64,000 nt of DNA from Mauremys mutica (GCF_020497125.1 NC_059075.1:48037821-48101820), one strand, 5' to 3'; numbered from the stretch's first letter, positions 47,241 to 61,639 are shown. The notes: a model not told the origin generated them from the sequence alone. Program-made: numbers and translations.

Positions 47241-47544
47241 GGCTTGGTCTACACTGGGGGAAGGGGTGGGGAAATAGATCTAAGTTATGCAACTTCAACT
47301 TCAGTGAATAACGTAGCTGAAGTTGACGTACTTAGATCGACTTACCATGGGTGTCTTCACTGTGGTGAGTCGACTGTTGCTGCTCCCCTGTAGACTCCAC
47401 CTGCGCCACTCACAGCGGTGGAGCACAGGAGTCGACGGGAGAGCGCTCAGGGGTCGATATATCGCGTCTAGACTAGACGTGATAAATCGACCCCCGCTGG
47501 ATCGATCGCTGCCCGCTGATCCAGCGGGTAATGTAGACATACCC
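47241..47544. mobile_element. PIF/Harbinger-like nonautonomous element
   Basis: The left end GGCTTGGTCTACACT corresponds to the inverted right end (GGGTATGTCTACATT). The 3-bp duplication TCA lies at 47238-47240 and 47545-47547. The interior has TCGA-rich inverted motifs (for example GATCCAGCGGG against CCCGCTGGATC). No coding capacity. Confidence 0.75.
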
Positions 47545-48049
47545 TCAGAGATACCACAATTCCTCCCAGGGCTTCTTTTTTGTGCTGGGGGAAGTAATTT
47601 GAGACACCTCTTCTGCAGTGTGAAGCGAATTCCTCACAGTGTAGCCAGCTAGCTCGCTCTGCTGGCCCTGCCCAGGAAAAGCATCTCCAAGACAGCCCTT
47701 GTGCCCACCCCCTGCCCATGAGTACTGGGAGGTGCAAAGGGATAGGTAACCTTTCTTCCCTTGCAAGACTGCATCAAGGCTAGTCACAAACTAGTGTTGG
47801 AGTAACAATTACAGTAGTCAATTTTCAAATATCAGTAATGTAACATTTTTCCCTTTTAAAAAAAAATTATCAAAAGTCAGGAGTCTAAAAGGAAAGAAAC
47901 ACCCACCCCATCTATTTTTACAATTTAAAGTTGGCTGACAATTCCCTATAAAGAGCAGCAGGAGGCTGCAGTGAAGTGGGGATGCTGAGGAATTAGAGAC
48001 TGCTAGCTGTGAGCAGAGTCTAGCAGACAATGCTGGGAGTTAGGACTGA

Positions 48050-48330
48050 CGCTATGTCTACACTACCACTTATGACAGTATAATTTATGTTGCTCGGGGT
48101 GTGAATGAGTCATCCCCCTGAGCGACGTACTTACAGTGACCTAAGTGCCGCTGTGGACAGCGCTATGTCGGCGGGAGAAGTTCTCTCACCAACATAGCTA
48201 CAGCCTCTCATTGGGGGTGGATTAATTAAGTCAATGGGAGAGCTCTCTCCCATCGGCGTAGAGTGGCTACACTAGAGAGCTTGCATTGTTGCAGCTATGC
48301 CATTGTAAGCTCTCTAGTGTAGCCACAGCC
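48050..48330. mobile_element. PIF/Harbinger-like nonautonomous element with terminal hairpin
   Basis: The left end CGCTATGTCTACACTA matches the inverted right end (GGCTGTGGCTACACTA) at 12-13 of 16. The 3-bp duplication TGA lies at 48047-48049 and 48331-48333. A 14-bp stem, ACACTAGAGAGCTT (48269-48282) with AAGCTCTCTAGTGT (48307-48320), sits at the right end only. Confidence 0.75.
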
Positions 48331-48835
48331 TGAGACTCCTGTCTAAGTGTGCCCTACCAAAGCAGGAAAGGCCCCAGGCATGAAGGCATAGGAAGAGGAA
48401 GAAAAATCTTTATTTGTGCAGACTTTTGGATAGACTTGAAAACTTCATTTTGAATGTTAATTTAATAAAGCACAAGCAGAGAAGGGATAGGAATGGACAA
48501 AAGAGAGAGTTTTTTTCAATTTCTCCAACAGTCCCAGAGGGGAAATTGCGGCAGGCTGCCCGTAGCATGACCCTAGGTCATGAGGGGATGCATGGGAGGC
48601 CGTCAGCCCACTAAAATGGCAAAAATCTATTGTGTTTGTGAGTTATGCAAACTACAAAGAAATACCAAATGTGGTAACTTTAGTTTCATGTATGGTCCCA
48701 AGTTTAATGATTACATTTAAGAACATGAACAAAATTATTGTTAGCAACACCTCATAACTTTATGGATGTCATCCATTGGAAGTTGGGCATCTGAGTGTTA
48801 AAAACAAAAACACTTCTGTAAGCTACTTTCAATTA

Positions 48836-49020
48836 GGTCTGCAGCTTTGGGGGCAAGTAATTCAGACCCTGGGTCTGTGCTGAAGCAGATGGGCACGTCT
48901 GGCTCAGTAAGACAGGGTTCTGGGGTCCCGAGCTGGCAGGGAAAGCCAGTGCCAGAAGTAGTCTTGGCACATCAGGTGGCAGCTCCCTAAGGGGGTTCTG
49001 TAATCTAACCCATCACAGCG
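48836..49020 (+). repeat. Possible retroelement fragment
   Basis: 'TCTGGCTCAGTAAGACAGGG' and 'CACATCAGGTGGCAGCTCCC' recall part of a turtle LTR-element family, ending 'TAACCCATCACAG'. No ends or coding sequence are visible; resemblance only. Confidence 0.3.
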
Positions 49021-51399
49021 GTCTTAAGCATTCCCAGTAAATGTTCACTTATTGGCACAATAGTGCACTCTTAGTTCTCATTTGTTTAATGACTGAGGTT
49101 TAATTCCTCCTGTCCTTATCACCAAACTTAAACTTGACCCAATTCATTTGCAGTCTAGGATGAAATAAGCAAGAAAAGTGAATAATCATTCTCAAGGCAC
49201 AGGAAAAAGGCAATAGCAGCCCAGTAATTGGCATATTTTATTGGTATCTGTGTTACTTTCCTTTTGGTATTTCTTTGTATAACATGTATTGCTTTTTACT
49301 GAATTTCAGTCAACTCCATGGGAGACAACACCATCCATCTTATTTCATCTTTTAACAAGGACTTGATGAGGTGACACAGGACTGATTCTTAAAAACACAT
49401 TACCTGTTATGTGAAGCATTGTGTGACAGGGAGAACTATCTTAGTGACAGGCACCTGACAGCAGATTTGTTGATTTCATGGTCACTTCATTTAAAGTAAC
49501 AACAGGGTGAAATATGCCATCTGATAATCTGTTTGAATGTTGACTGTGAAAAGCACTTAACATTGCTGCCAGCTACTACTACTACAGAATCTGTTCTTCA
49601 ATATGTGCAGTTGTGCCGGATTCTTTAATAATTAAAACACACATACTCCATCTTGGATTTAAAATAAACTTTCTAAAAGTAAACATTAAAAGACTGAAAA
49701 AAATATATTAAATCTATGAAAGTGAAAAAGATTCAAAGTGCTCAATTCAGAGCAAAGTGCAATATGTGGAGCACGGTATGTAAGATCATTCTCTGTTTGA
49801 AGACAACTGCCATACCCGTATGAAATAAGTGAGGTAAGGATGAATTTGCAGCCTTCCCTCTCAGTTTTCTAGCCTTTGAGGATAAATCTATAACCTTAAG
49901 GTTCGATGGTCACATACTTTTTGGTTACTGTACTTATTTTATTACTACACAATAATAATAAGAAAAATAAATTGCCCATCATTTTCGCAAGGGGGGGTAC
50001 CTTTAGCTCTGTGTTGTATTACAACTCTGAAGCAATTCTGGATGAGAGGCAGATATGATACATACAAAACAGACAGTTATCCCTAATGAAATAGGGTAGG
50101 AATTCAATTAAAATATTCATCCCACATTAGTTTCTAAGAAACAGAGTTTATAACATTGGGAGACAGATCCACAGACAATATCTAAATTTTGCTGACTGAG
50201 TGGGTGAAACCCTGTTTGTTTTAAAGGAACTCGTGCAACACACATAGGTTTTTCTAAATTAATATGGCAGTAGTGCAGGTTAGATCTAAAACTGTACTTT
50301 AAAACAGATCGTTGCAGGACAGTATTGTGCGGCATACATGAATTATAAAATCCTTATCTGAACAGGTTAAATGAGATGTTTTTTAATAAAGTAATCAGTT
50401 ATCTAGTATTGAATACAGCAGCTATACCCATATCTTAATTAAACACACACACACAAACACACTTTGAACCGCCCTGATGATTTATACTAGCTCCCACGAA
50501 ACATGAAGAACATCTTGAATGTCGATATACTTGAAGCTTTTTGAAACAGCATTAAATATGAACCAGAAATAGGCTGGTTAAAATTTACACTTCCTCTGAA
50601 AGATTTTTGACACATTCTGTGCTTGTGAAAGTGAGGGGATGACGGCCCTAGTCAAATACAGTTGAGTGAGCAGACTGCAAGCATCCCACATTCCACCTCC
50701 AGTGCAGTTCAAGCGTGACGTGGAGGGACCAGCCTCTCTCTCTCTCTTTTACTGTTTTCCAAATATTTTATTAATTAATTTTTGTTGTTGTTTCTTTCTA
50801 AGACAAGCATCACTGAAATTGTTCATCACTCTTAATATTTTTCTGCATGGTTTAGCTGAATCTCACCAGGTCTGTTTGTTTAGAACAGAAACACTGACAA
50901 GCTGATGGACAGTTCCAAGTATATAGCAAGTACCTTACTACTAACCTATGAAGATGTTTTTCAGAATCATTTCATGTAAATTTGTTTACTTTAAAATTTT
51001 CTTTACCGGGAAATAACATCAGGGGCTCAAGGTTCTCATCTCCAGGGATCATGTCAATGGTCACAGAAGCATACATTTGAAAACTTCACCGTAGCTTATG
51101 AATATTGCTTTTGTAATAAGAACATTCTGTATGTTATTTTATAGCACTGCAGATGCCAATGTTTTATGCTAAGCTTCATTGCACATTAGAAATAACAATC
51201 TAATGTTATTTTGTTATGAAATCCAGTCAACTTAAAAAAAAAGTGAAAAGTACTTTCAGGTACTAAACCAACCCGACCTCTACTACGATTTTGTAGTTTT
51301 AAAATCATATGTTCTTATTTTTAAAATGTTTGTCGCTTCCCTGATATTGTGAAAATGATCTCACCACACAGTAAGTGGTGGGGGCCATTGTCTGACTTG
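49021..51399. other. Unassigned AT-rich sequence
   Basis: No supported feature apart from the (AC)n run listed separately. Confidence 0.55.
50442..50462. repeat. (AC)n microsatellite, interrupted
   Basis: AC run with one AAAC interruption. Confidence 0.9.
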
Positions 51400-52215
51400 T
51401 TGGAAAAAAAAACGTATGGCCCCTTTAAGGGGTAGAGAGCCAGGGAGTAACTTTCTGCTGCAGCTGCAGACTAGGTCAACAGTGGAGATACTGACTCATC
51501 TCCCCCAGGTGATGGAAGACAGTGGGGACTGTACAGGTCCATGCCCGTGCAGACAAGCCCTCTTTTACCTGGACCAGGCAGAGCAGCACCCACCCTTCCT
51601 CCCATGGAAATGGTGAAATACTGGGTTTTTGTCAGGATCTTCGGAGGGCACTGCGCTGGTCGCTCTTTTCTCGACTTGCTGGGAATGAATGTTTTCCCCA
51701 TCGCCAGATTGTCCAAGGCAAAGTGTTTTGGGTTTTTTTGCCTTTCCCACAACAGGTTCGGGGGGGCTTAGTGGGGTGAACATGAAATGGGAGTTAAGCT
51801 AAGTTGCTGCAACTCATAATGTAAACGTGGGGTGGGTGTGCAGTGCAGTACTTTGCAGGGAAGGGATACAGTGACCAGACAAAATGGATTGGTAAAGGAT
51901 TTAAAGGAGGTATTCTTTAAAAGAGTGGAAACAGAGGTTTCAGGAACCCTATAACTGGTACAGCAGGAAGCCAACCCCTCCCCACCCCAACCTTATTGGA
52001 GGAGGGGGGATGGTGATGTCCCAGCAACAGGTTTGCTGGGGACCAGGATGGGTAAAGGGGGAGGGCTCATGGAAGCCCCTCAGGTATATATTGAAATGAT
52101 GATGGAATTACCTGCACTGTACACTTTTATCAGCCAGGTTCTCCCAGACGTTTAAAAATAAAGTTGCAGCCTAATTAAACCACATCCAGTGTTTCCTGTC
52201 CTCCTCCTGGCACGG
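51400..52215 (+). mobile_element. Possible LTR-retroelement 3' remnant
   Basis: A GC-richer block in AT-rich surroundings, with an AATAAA signal at 52157-52162 followed by GTTGCAGCCTAATTAAACC, as in the R/U5 region of several turtle LTR families as remembered. Upstream lies a GGTATATATTG stretch (about 52083). Frames on both strands at 51416-51779 have no retroviral-type motif. No second LTR is seen in the window. Confidence 0.35.
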
Positions 52216-52613
52216 CCGGACAAAGATTTGCACAAATAACAAGAAAACCAGCCATAGTGAAGCTGTCTAAGCAGTAATTGCTGTCAAATGAACAAAGTAA
52301 AGAAACCAGGTTGGTGTTATGTTTAACAACAGTAGGTAACAAACTTTTCATACAGAAATGGGAGTTTAAAGTTGATGGTATCCCTTAAAGCACACGTCAG
52401 CTGTAAGGTATGCATATAAAATCCTGTGGTCCAGATGTCGGGGTACAGTGTGGCTGCTTTCAGTCAAATCACACGCAGATTCTGGGCATGAAGCCATCAT
52501 AACTGCACATGTGAGGATCACACCAGAGTGGCAAAGAGTTGGCACTGCTGCTCCCATAGTATGCCTCTCTCATACCACTGCTGCCAGCATAGGAAGTTTC
52601 GATGGGTCTTCCC

Positions 52614-53390
52614 ATCCAATTCAATAAGGACAAATGCAAAGTACTCCACTTAGGAAGGAACAATCAATTGCATACATACAAAATGGGAAATGACTGCCTA
52701 GAAAGGAGTACTGCAGAAAGGGATCTGGGGGTCATAGTGGATCACAAGCTAACTATGAGTCAACAGTGTAATACTGTTGCAAAAAAAGCAAACATAATTC
52801 TGGGACATATTAGCAGGAGTTTTGTAAGCAAAACACAAAAAGTAATTCTTTCGCTCACTCCATGCGATTACGGCCTCAGCTGGAGTATTGTGTCCAGTTC
52901 TGGCTGTCACATTTCAGGAAAGATGTAGACAAACTTGAGAAAGCCCAGAGAAGAGCAACAAAAATGATAAAGGTCTAGAAAACATGACTTATGAAGGAAG
53001 ATTGAAAAAATTGGGCTTGTTTAGTCTGGAGAAGAGAAGACTAAGAAGGGACATGATAACAGTTTTCAAGTACACCAAAGGTTGTTACAAGGAGGAGGGA
53101 GAAAAATGGTTTTCCTCAACCTCTGAGGATAACAAAAGAGTAACGGGATTAAATTGCAGCAAGGGCAGTTTAGGTTGGACATTAGGAAAAATTTCCTAAC
53201 TGTCAGGGTGGTTAAGCACCGGAATAAATTGCCTAGGGAGGTTGTGGAATCGCCATCATTGGAGATTTTTAAGAGCAGGCTAGACAAACACAGGTCAGGG
53301 ATGGTCCAGATAATACTCAGTTCTGCCATGAGTGCAGGGGACTGGACTAGATGACCTCTCGAGACCTTTCCAGTGGTACGATTCTATGAT
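52614..53390 (+). mobile_element. CR1 LINE, 5'-truncated, C-terminal reverse transcriptase relic
   Basis: Plus-strand frames, in order: 52602-52928 with FNKDKCKVLHLG, STAERDLGVIVDH and a frameshifted 'LEYCVQF' region; 52984-53199 with MTYEGRLKKLGLFSLEKRRL and RDMITVFKYTKG; and 53154-53354 with [18 protein letters not shown] and [18 protein letters not shown]. Frameshifts separate them. It ends with the CR1 terminal unit ATTCTATGAT at 53381-53390. The orientation is opposite to the other CR1 copies. Confidence 0.92.
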
Positions 53391-56300
53391 ACCCTATACC
53401 TCGAACTATGGTTGGTATATCACTTATTTGGGATTCTTGTAAGTAGGGAAGCACAAGCACTGTCACTGTATATGTGCATACACCCACCCACCCACCCCCG
53501 TCTCTCAACTGAGCTGTGTTTCTCAGTCACAGCAGAGGAGCTGGACTATTTACTGTATCATTAAAGTCAGATGAATGGCAAAGAGGAATTATTGTACATG
53601 TTGAACTCAGTGGGAAAAAATGCAAACAATGTTTACAAGTTGTTAAAAGTAAAATATCGAATAGGCTTGACTGGCTACCTTTGTAAGATTTTATTACTTT
53701 TCCGTATAACATCCAGTGGAGTTAAACTCCTGCTATGACGTTTCCTTTCTATCAGGAGGAATGGCGTTCGGTTTTATATTACCCAGTTGTAGAATTTATC
53801 ACTTTCATCTTTCTGCCATCTGCAGGATATTGAAAATGAAATGAAAACAGAAACAAAATTTTAACATGAGGGGAACACCTGATGGATGAAGTTATTCAAA
53901 CATCAAGAATGTGCGGTATTGCACATTCTCACTGTCACAGCCTTTGTTGAAAAGGATTTCCCTGACCTTTTCTGTAACCAGCAAACAAATAAGCCCTATC
54001 TCTCAGCAGGAGAGAGCCACTGCTCCATTAGATCATTAAGCAGTTCTATTCAGACTACCCCAGTCTCCTGTCCTTGGCCCTGAAGAAAGAACTGGCACCA
54101 ATCCAATCAGTCAGATAGAAGGAAGGCAAATGTGCTTTCGTACAGTACAGCTTGAAATGTCACAGCAGGATGAAAGTCATGGAACAGACAGCAGTGAGGA
54201 AAAGATGTGGTGCTACATGAGGGGTAGTGTTCCAACAACGAAAGGCTGGTTTTTCAGTCTGCCAAACAACGTAATGACTCATCCAGGCAGAAAAATATTA
54301 CCACCATGGGAATATTTGGAATGTCTCAGTCTGAGAGTAATTAGGGACTAAACTACACCGGCATGCTTCAGTGAAGAAATGAGAAAATAAGCAATACCTC
54401 TGTCAAGTTCTGATTGGCGAGTATTAAATGAATATGGGTTTCTATCATCTCTGACCACAAACTAGTAACTTGCAGCAGATTGTCAGAATGGAGAAATATT
54501 TCCACTTTCTCATAAAATACGACAGCACAAAAAAACCTGGTGAAGTGAAAAATGTTGCAGTTGGCAGTAAGAGTTTTAGAGAAAATCATTACCATGATTA
54601 TATAATTTAATCCTTGTAACAGGCGCTTGCACATAGCATTTTCCACCTCTAATTACACTGTCTGCAAAGGAAAAAAGAGAAGGGGAGGAGAGGAGGGGCA
54701 AAAGTGGCAAATGCTGACAGTTTCACTTTATGAATAACTACTATATACAAATCACTAAACGAAGAGCACAAATGTTTAATGGAATTATTGTGCTACTTAT
54801 CGGTTGTATAAATGTAAATACTTTGGCAAGAAGGACAAACATTCTTTTGTATTTCTAAATTGTGCACAATTTGTAGTCATTAAGCAAGGCAAAAGGCCTT
54901 TTTTTCTTTATAATTGTAAAGTGACATTATAATTAAATTGTATAACCTCGGCAGCATCTGCAATTAAAGGATCACTTACAAGCTGGCTGGACAAAGTGCA
55001 CCACATTAAACTACAAAACTGAGTTACACATCAATAACCCTTCATTCCAATGGCCAGGTCAGAACCTTAGTAACCTGAAAATAAATAAATATTATTCAGA
55101 GTAGAAAGATTTAGAAGGTCACAAATAAAAACAGCTTACAAGATCAAAAGTCCCAAGGTTATTTCAGACTATATTCTGAAACCTGAAAAGACACTTGTTT
55201 GACTTCCTTCATCAGGACAGACACTTGTAGTTCTACTCTGTTGCATTCAAATCCCCAAATCAAAGTGAAGGGCAAACACAAATCGCCTCTGCACAATGTG
55301 AACAACCCCCATTAGGCCAGATTAATAAATTCTAACAGATGTATGGGCTAACACAATATTCAGCTATTGACATAAATATAAATATACATTTAAAAAAAAA
55401 TAACCTACTTTAGTAAAACTACCTGTGCAATAAAAATTAATGAACTCCAAATGATTCTGCACAGCTCCACCAAATTGCATTTTCAGGCTCACATCTTCAG
55501 GACATGCTGAGGTGGTTTGATGCATTCCCGCAATTCATCTTCCTGCTAAGCCAATTTTAATTTAAATGCAATTAAAGGCTCAAAATGAACATTATGTATT
55601 AGATAAAGCCCTGAATCTGCAGACTATCATAAATATGATTTTTGGAAAAATTAATTACAAGCCATTAGGGTACAAGTCATCTTACTGCAAATGTTGAGTT
55701 AAACTGCAGAATTAGTTTGTTCGTTCCATTAAATGTTAAATACTGATTTGAAACTTTGCTCCAATTTAATAGCAGTAGGTCAGTATAAAAGAAAAAAATT
55801 CTCTCTAAAATAAACTTATGAGATTCTGGAGACTTATCCATTCACATTAATTGAAAATATGCAGCCTTTAAAAACAAATTTTAAAAAGTGAGTTTTTGAT
55901 GTCTTTTGGTCAACTAGAATGATATTACTAATTAATAAAGCACTGCACAATTTCCTTGTGTTTCTACTTGCATACACTAGCAGAGTATAATACAGATTAA
56001 TACAGAAGACTTAATTGGTATAAAATTATCTCAAATGAAAATTCGAAACGAAAATCAACATTATGCTACCTGCAGTATCTGGACGGTATACAAGTTACAA
56101 CAGTAATGCTTACATAAAATACATTCTAGGCCTAAAAAAGAAAGCTTCGTGAAACTTAAATAAGAGATCAAGCTTGCAATTTTGTCACTTGCTGTGAGCT
56201 GGAGCCTGCAAATTCAGCTCTCTCCAGGCATACCAGCAAAAGGATAGGAAAGTGCTATGTTATTTCTGTCTTTGAGCAATGTTACATTACTGTTACAATT

Positions 56301-57949
56301 TTAACTTTTTATTGTGCATGTTACAGTGTGTCAAACTAATCTCCACCGCTGCTAGCAATGCTCCTGTGAGCCTAGCACAGATCATTGGCATTTGCCATGA
56401 TTCAGATTTATTTAATCTAGCTTGTTTTACACACCTACGAGTAAATGTACCAGTTTTAAAACTAGATGAAATTACAACCATGTGATGCATTTTATAATAT
56501 ATATCTTTAAAAGCATACAATACATTGTGCAGACAAAAAATCATGAACATAGCCCTCAGAGATACACAAGAGTTTTATCAAATTCACCAACTTCTCCATC
56601 TCATTACCCACTTTGTTTTTTAATACTGACATATAGCTACTATATTCTTCCCATACCATAACCCAGAATAGATTAAAGGGAAATCTCTTACCCAACACCC
56701 ACCAAAAACTGACAATTTTGTATCCACAATATGTCAGATGTGTGCATTTTTCATTAACTTCTAATTTATCATTAAAAAGAAAAGCAATGCCATGGCTGGT
56801 AAAATAAAGACATTAATCTAATAATAATTACTTATAAATGTTCATGCTGCTTAGAAGAACTGAATGTATCACATACAGTACAGGGGTCAAGGTAACTTTT
56901 AAAAAAACTTTATTAAATCACAGCTTTCATTAGTGACATGACTTGATTTAGGTATGAATGTTAAAAACATGTTGTCCCCACTCTCACATGCCCATCTCCT
57001 GGGTTTGACTTAATTTTGTCTGATTGAATATCTGCCTTCTCCTTATCTGAGCCCTCCCACACAACTCTTACCTCCTCCAGGGGACTGTGTTTGTTTGCTT
57101 CAGTCCATTTATTGTCTTTTGCCTTGTCTACCTCCATCTCAAGTTACTAATGTGCCAACTTCTGGACTTTAGCAGATAACCTCTGTGCAGTGGGAGTTTA
57201 ATGAAATATACAGTAGTTGAGCTGGATGCCTGTTATTCTGGCAATTCCACTTCACACTGTGAGGCCATTATATCAAGTTCCCTAACCTCATAAAATATGA
57301 AAAATGGTTACCTTCTAAAGATATGGTTATAACATACTGTCTGCACCTAAACCCTTATGCAATATGATGTAAATTGAAGAGAACAAAAATTCAACTGTAA
57401 AATAAATTATTCTACTCCTTGACTCCTTTCATTTCATCAATTCAAAAACCTGAGCAATGATTAAATCTCACTGAAAAGCATAACAATTTCCATAACTCAG
57501 TTATGTTGCAGATCTGCAGTTTTCATTGGCTTCCAATTTCTTAAGACTGCTGTGGTGTGATCCATTTACAGAGACATACCATGGTCCTTTCTTGCATAAA
57601 ATGGGGCAAGACACTTTAGGATGGCACTAGCCTAGGCAAAATGCACTCACAAGAGAGAGGGAGGCCCATCTCAAGAGTAACTTAGCTGCCACTGTGTGGT
57701 GAGCATTGTTCTGTGGGGCAAGCATATAAACAACATACATTATTTATTGAGCTAAAATTAAACTGCCCTAGCACCTTGTTTCCATCAGCAATTCTGTAAT
57801 TGAGAAATATCTGAAGATGCAGCTTCTGATTGGATATCTTGCCATTTTCAACTTTTTTTACGGGGATAATCCTATACCTGCCTCTCACAAGTATTTAAGT
57901 TCAGCTCTTTTATCATCCTACATGTGTGGGAAACCTTGAAGAGAAAAGA
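53391..57949. other. Unassigned; candidate conserved noncoding DNA near 54880-55010 and 55440-55600
   Basis: No coding frame or transposon end. 55440-55600 ('AAATTGCATTTTCAGGCTCA', then 'TTTAAATGCAATTAAAGGCT') and 54880-55010 are repeat-free and motif-dense in a way typical of conserved noncoding elements, by texture only. A (CCCA)n run lies at 53481-53498. Confidence 0.25.
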
Positions 57950-58027
57950 ACCTGGGGCCTGATCCCTGTCCCACTGAAGTCAACAGGCATCCTTCTGCTG
58001 CCTTCAGTGAGCTATGATTCAGGACCC
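57950..58027. repeat. Old palindromic repeat fragment ('GGGCCTGATCC' type)
   Basis: GGGCCTGATCCCTGTCCCAC with 'TGAAGTCAACAGG' faces 'TTCAGTGAGCTATGATTCAGGACC'. Decayed member of the 'GAAGTCAATGGGA' palindromic repeats. Confidence 0.5.
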
Positions 58028-60067
58028 TGGTGAGCAAAGCCACACTCAGAATAGTCCTAGTTTAGTTCCCTTATTTTCATATTGTATACGTGTCATCCAA
58101 AATGTGAGAAGAGCAGACACATGTTGCCCTCTCCATTTTAACCCTTTATTTGTATAGTATATTCTGGGATAGCAAAAGCTAGTTAGAAATGTAAAGATTA
58201 AATATTTTATCTACAGATTGTCCTTAAATGAAAACCCCTGGTCAAACTTTGGGAAAATTCAGATCCAGACCAGAACTATGTGTCTCGTATTCATTTAAAT
58301 GATATCATAATTGCCATAATAAGTCTGCCATGAAAATTCTTCAAACGTTGGTCAGGTGAACTCCTAGCTAAATTTAATTTTACTTTTGTACGTTACGGAT
58401 GCTCTTATTTTAATTTTTTGTCAGTTACTTGGGTAACCTCATACTACTGTCACTAAACACTCAACATAAAAAAAAGAAAATACCCTCAGTCAAGCACAAA
58501 GCTTCTAAAACTCACCACAGTGTAGTGAGTTTTGAAGTGTGTTGTCTGACACAGATGACAACACCCTATAAAGAAAGTACAGTGGGAAGAACAAGAGAGA
58601 TGACTTCATCCACCAGGAGATGCCTCTAACTCGGATGGAAGATGAACGCATAGCAACACTACATAGGAAGTAAAAGAAAATACCACATCTAATGCTACAA
58701 AACGATACAGGAGATAAAATGAATTGTTGTACAGATTTTCAAACAAATCACCTTCCACTGGCTCAAGCTTACTAATGTTTGCCCACTATATTTGTACTTT
58801 CCAAATAATTATGCTACTAAACAAGTAGAAAAAGTCAAACTCTGCCAAACTTGGCTGCCCACGAAGCTGTTGAAACCATGAGGTTCCAGTTCAGAACAAG
58901 ATCTCTGTGACAGCATGAGCTCATTCTAAATAGCTATGTGTTCTGCCATGTGAATGTTAATGAATGCGTTGTTGTTTGTTATCATATAATGTTATTTGAT
59001 GTTCTATGCAAGGTATGAAGGTATTATTAAAATCAGCATTTCATTTTTTTATTACATTTCAAACTTTGAACGTTACTTTTATAATCTCCTCATCCCCACT
59101 ATTGCTTCCTTCCAAATCTCACAAACCATAATTCAAGCTTGATTCTCTGCACACTATCATGTCCCAATCACTTCCCCATCTTCATTCACTGGGTCTCAGT
59201 GTATTATTCCATTTACATCTGCACTCCAACAATTCTCAGACCCCATCATGCCCCAGTTCCTCACATTACATCATGACCCACCAACACATCACTCTATTTC
59301 CACACCTTACAGCATTTCTTAATCATCATTTATAAATCAAAACTGCACCTCCCCACACACTTCATCGTCTCAAATCCTCACCTCTTGTCTCTTGACCCCT
59401 CCCAATCCTTTTACTCCCCACTTTAGATTCCAACTCCAGCTTTCCAACCACTTTCTCCCTTCCCTTTCCTACCTTCTCAGAAGCTCCAGATACAATTTCT
59501 CTCTTCTTTCACTTTCTTTTCCAATCCTTCCTCCCTGTCCTACCCTTATCTCTGAGTGCTAGCAACCACAGATTCCCTCCTCTGGAATATATACCCACTC
59601 ACCATTTTGTCTCAAAGGCCTGACAGCAGAGCTCCATACCAACAACGGAATGGGATGTATTAAGGCTAATCATGCATCTTGAGCCACAAATGCAAATCTT
59701 TCTAGACTGGTCACATGACAAAAACTTTCAAACACCACAGGAGAGATGAGTTTTAAGACTGGCATAGCCAAAACCACCCCCCACCATCATTCCTTACGGT
59801 GCTAGGAATTACTACAATTAGCCATGCAGTCTCAAACTGAAGCTTTTCAAACCCATTTCTTTCCCACAGAAAACCAAGCACTATGAGGCATGGATAAGCC
59901 TGGGGAACTAAGTTGCCCATTTCATCCCTGTGCATGAGTTGTTTACATGAGTATAGGCATGTTTTTTATTGCTGGCCTTTGGGTTTCAAACACAAGTAGT
60001 ATGAAGTTCCCCACACTTTTAAGCACAAAAATAAACCAACAGCACTTATATTTTCATATATTGATTG
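58028..60067. other. Unassigned; pyrimidine-rich 59080-59560
   Basis: 59080-59560 is C/T-rich with no open frame of interest and no clear repeat identity; it recalls 33400-33930 in composition. The rest is AT-rich background. Confidence 0.45.
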
Positions 60068-60165
60068 ATTTTAAGGCCAGAAGGGACCAGTAGACCATCT
60101 AGTCTGACCTTCTGTATACTGCAGACCATTAAATTTGATCCAGTTACACCTGTATGGAGCCCAAT
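60068..60165 (-). mobile_element. CR1 LINE 3'-end fragment
   Basis: The plus strand shows the inverted 3' end: 'AAGGCCAGAAGGGACCAG', then 'CATCTAGTCTGACCTTCTG', then 'GCAGACCATTAAATTTGATC'. Matches a turtle CR1 subfamily 3' end as remembered; heavily 5'-truncated. Confidence 0.65.
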
Positions 60166-61639
60166 CATTTATTTTAAAAATAGTCTCTCTCTAACACACA
60201 CACACCTTCCTTAGCTTGCCAGGAATTTTTTTTCAAAACACTTAGTTTTAAAACTCACAGAGTAAAGAATGGATTTGGATCAGATATAGCTTTGTTAGAT
60301 CTCAAGGACTGACATTAATTACAATCAGTTTTAAAAGCACAAGTTACAATATATCATTCTAGGTTTTATTTTCTATTATGCTAAGGATCTGTAAATTACA
60401 TACTTTATTGATAAATGCTAAAAGATGCCCAATATTTTTTCTACACGCCTCTGTCTCTGTGGTGCTTCTTTTTGTGTGCTTTTCTAAAAGGTTTTGGTAT
60501 TCTTAAAAAAATTCTATATAATTTATTATTTGATGCCTGTGTTTTATCTGTGGAGAGCACCCCCTACTTGTAATTATTTCAACAGCTTAATAAAAATGAA
60601 TGAAGAAAGAAAAGAGGCACAAATTACATTCAAGGTGTTGGAAGTAAAGACAGTTCTAATAGCGCAACCTCTGAACATGAAAATAACAAGCAATAAAAAG
60701 GTACTGCTAACCATTCTTTAGGTCTGTTTAGGGTCAGGAGAGTACTAACTGCTTAGTTTATGCAGCTGCCTAAACACATTTAGAACCAAGACCTTTCTGA
60801 ACACCTACTGAGTATGGCCTGCAGCCATCCAGCTGCATCAGGGGTATTGTGTGCTGTCTTACAGAGCTAACTTCTTTTCAACAGTTGGGCCATTAATCTT
60901 ATATTCTTTCCACACGTGTGCAGTTATGTTCCCCTACACATGTGTGTAAGTACTGTAGGTTTCACAAAGGTACATGATAAGTTAAAAAAACCTGAAAAAA
61001 TAAAAGCAATCTCCATTAGTTGGGAGTCTCTTTGCTGGTAGGGTTCCCATACTGCCACTTTCCTTCACCAACATTGCAGATACACTGTGAAATATTCAGG
61101 GAAACATCCCACTGCGATAGTGGCAGCTGCCTCCCTTTCAGGAATGACGTCACTCAGCAGAGGTAATCATGTAACAGTGGCACTTCTATATGGGAGCAAA
61201 ATGTGCAATCTCTTTCTGCAGTGGATATAGATATTAATACTTATGGACAGTGGTAGTTCAGGAAGTAAAACACTGAAAATGAAGCTCTAATGTACACTGA
61301 ATTGCATTACCTTTAGTGCTGTATATTAAAAGTATCTGCAGTCAAGTGACTGGATTGTCTTAGCTCCACAGATCCACTGCATTTACCAAATACTGGGAAC
61401 ACTAATACTACTATAGGAATATCACAGGAACAGCATTAAAATCTTCAGGACAAGACTTCCCATGAAATGAATATGTTTTCATGGGAAACTCTAGCCCTAT
61501 GAACAGAAACCTAACATGCAGACTGAAAACTATGGAACCTAATATAATGTTAACATGAAAGCAACTGTATCAGCATACTATGCGATGCATACACATATAG
61601 TATTGGACCCAACACTGATTTCACTTACACTAGTGAGAA
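60166..61639. other. Unassigned AT-rich sequence
   Basis: No supported feature. Confidence 0.55.
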
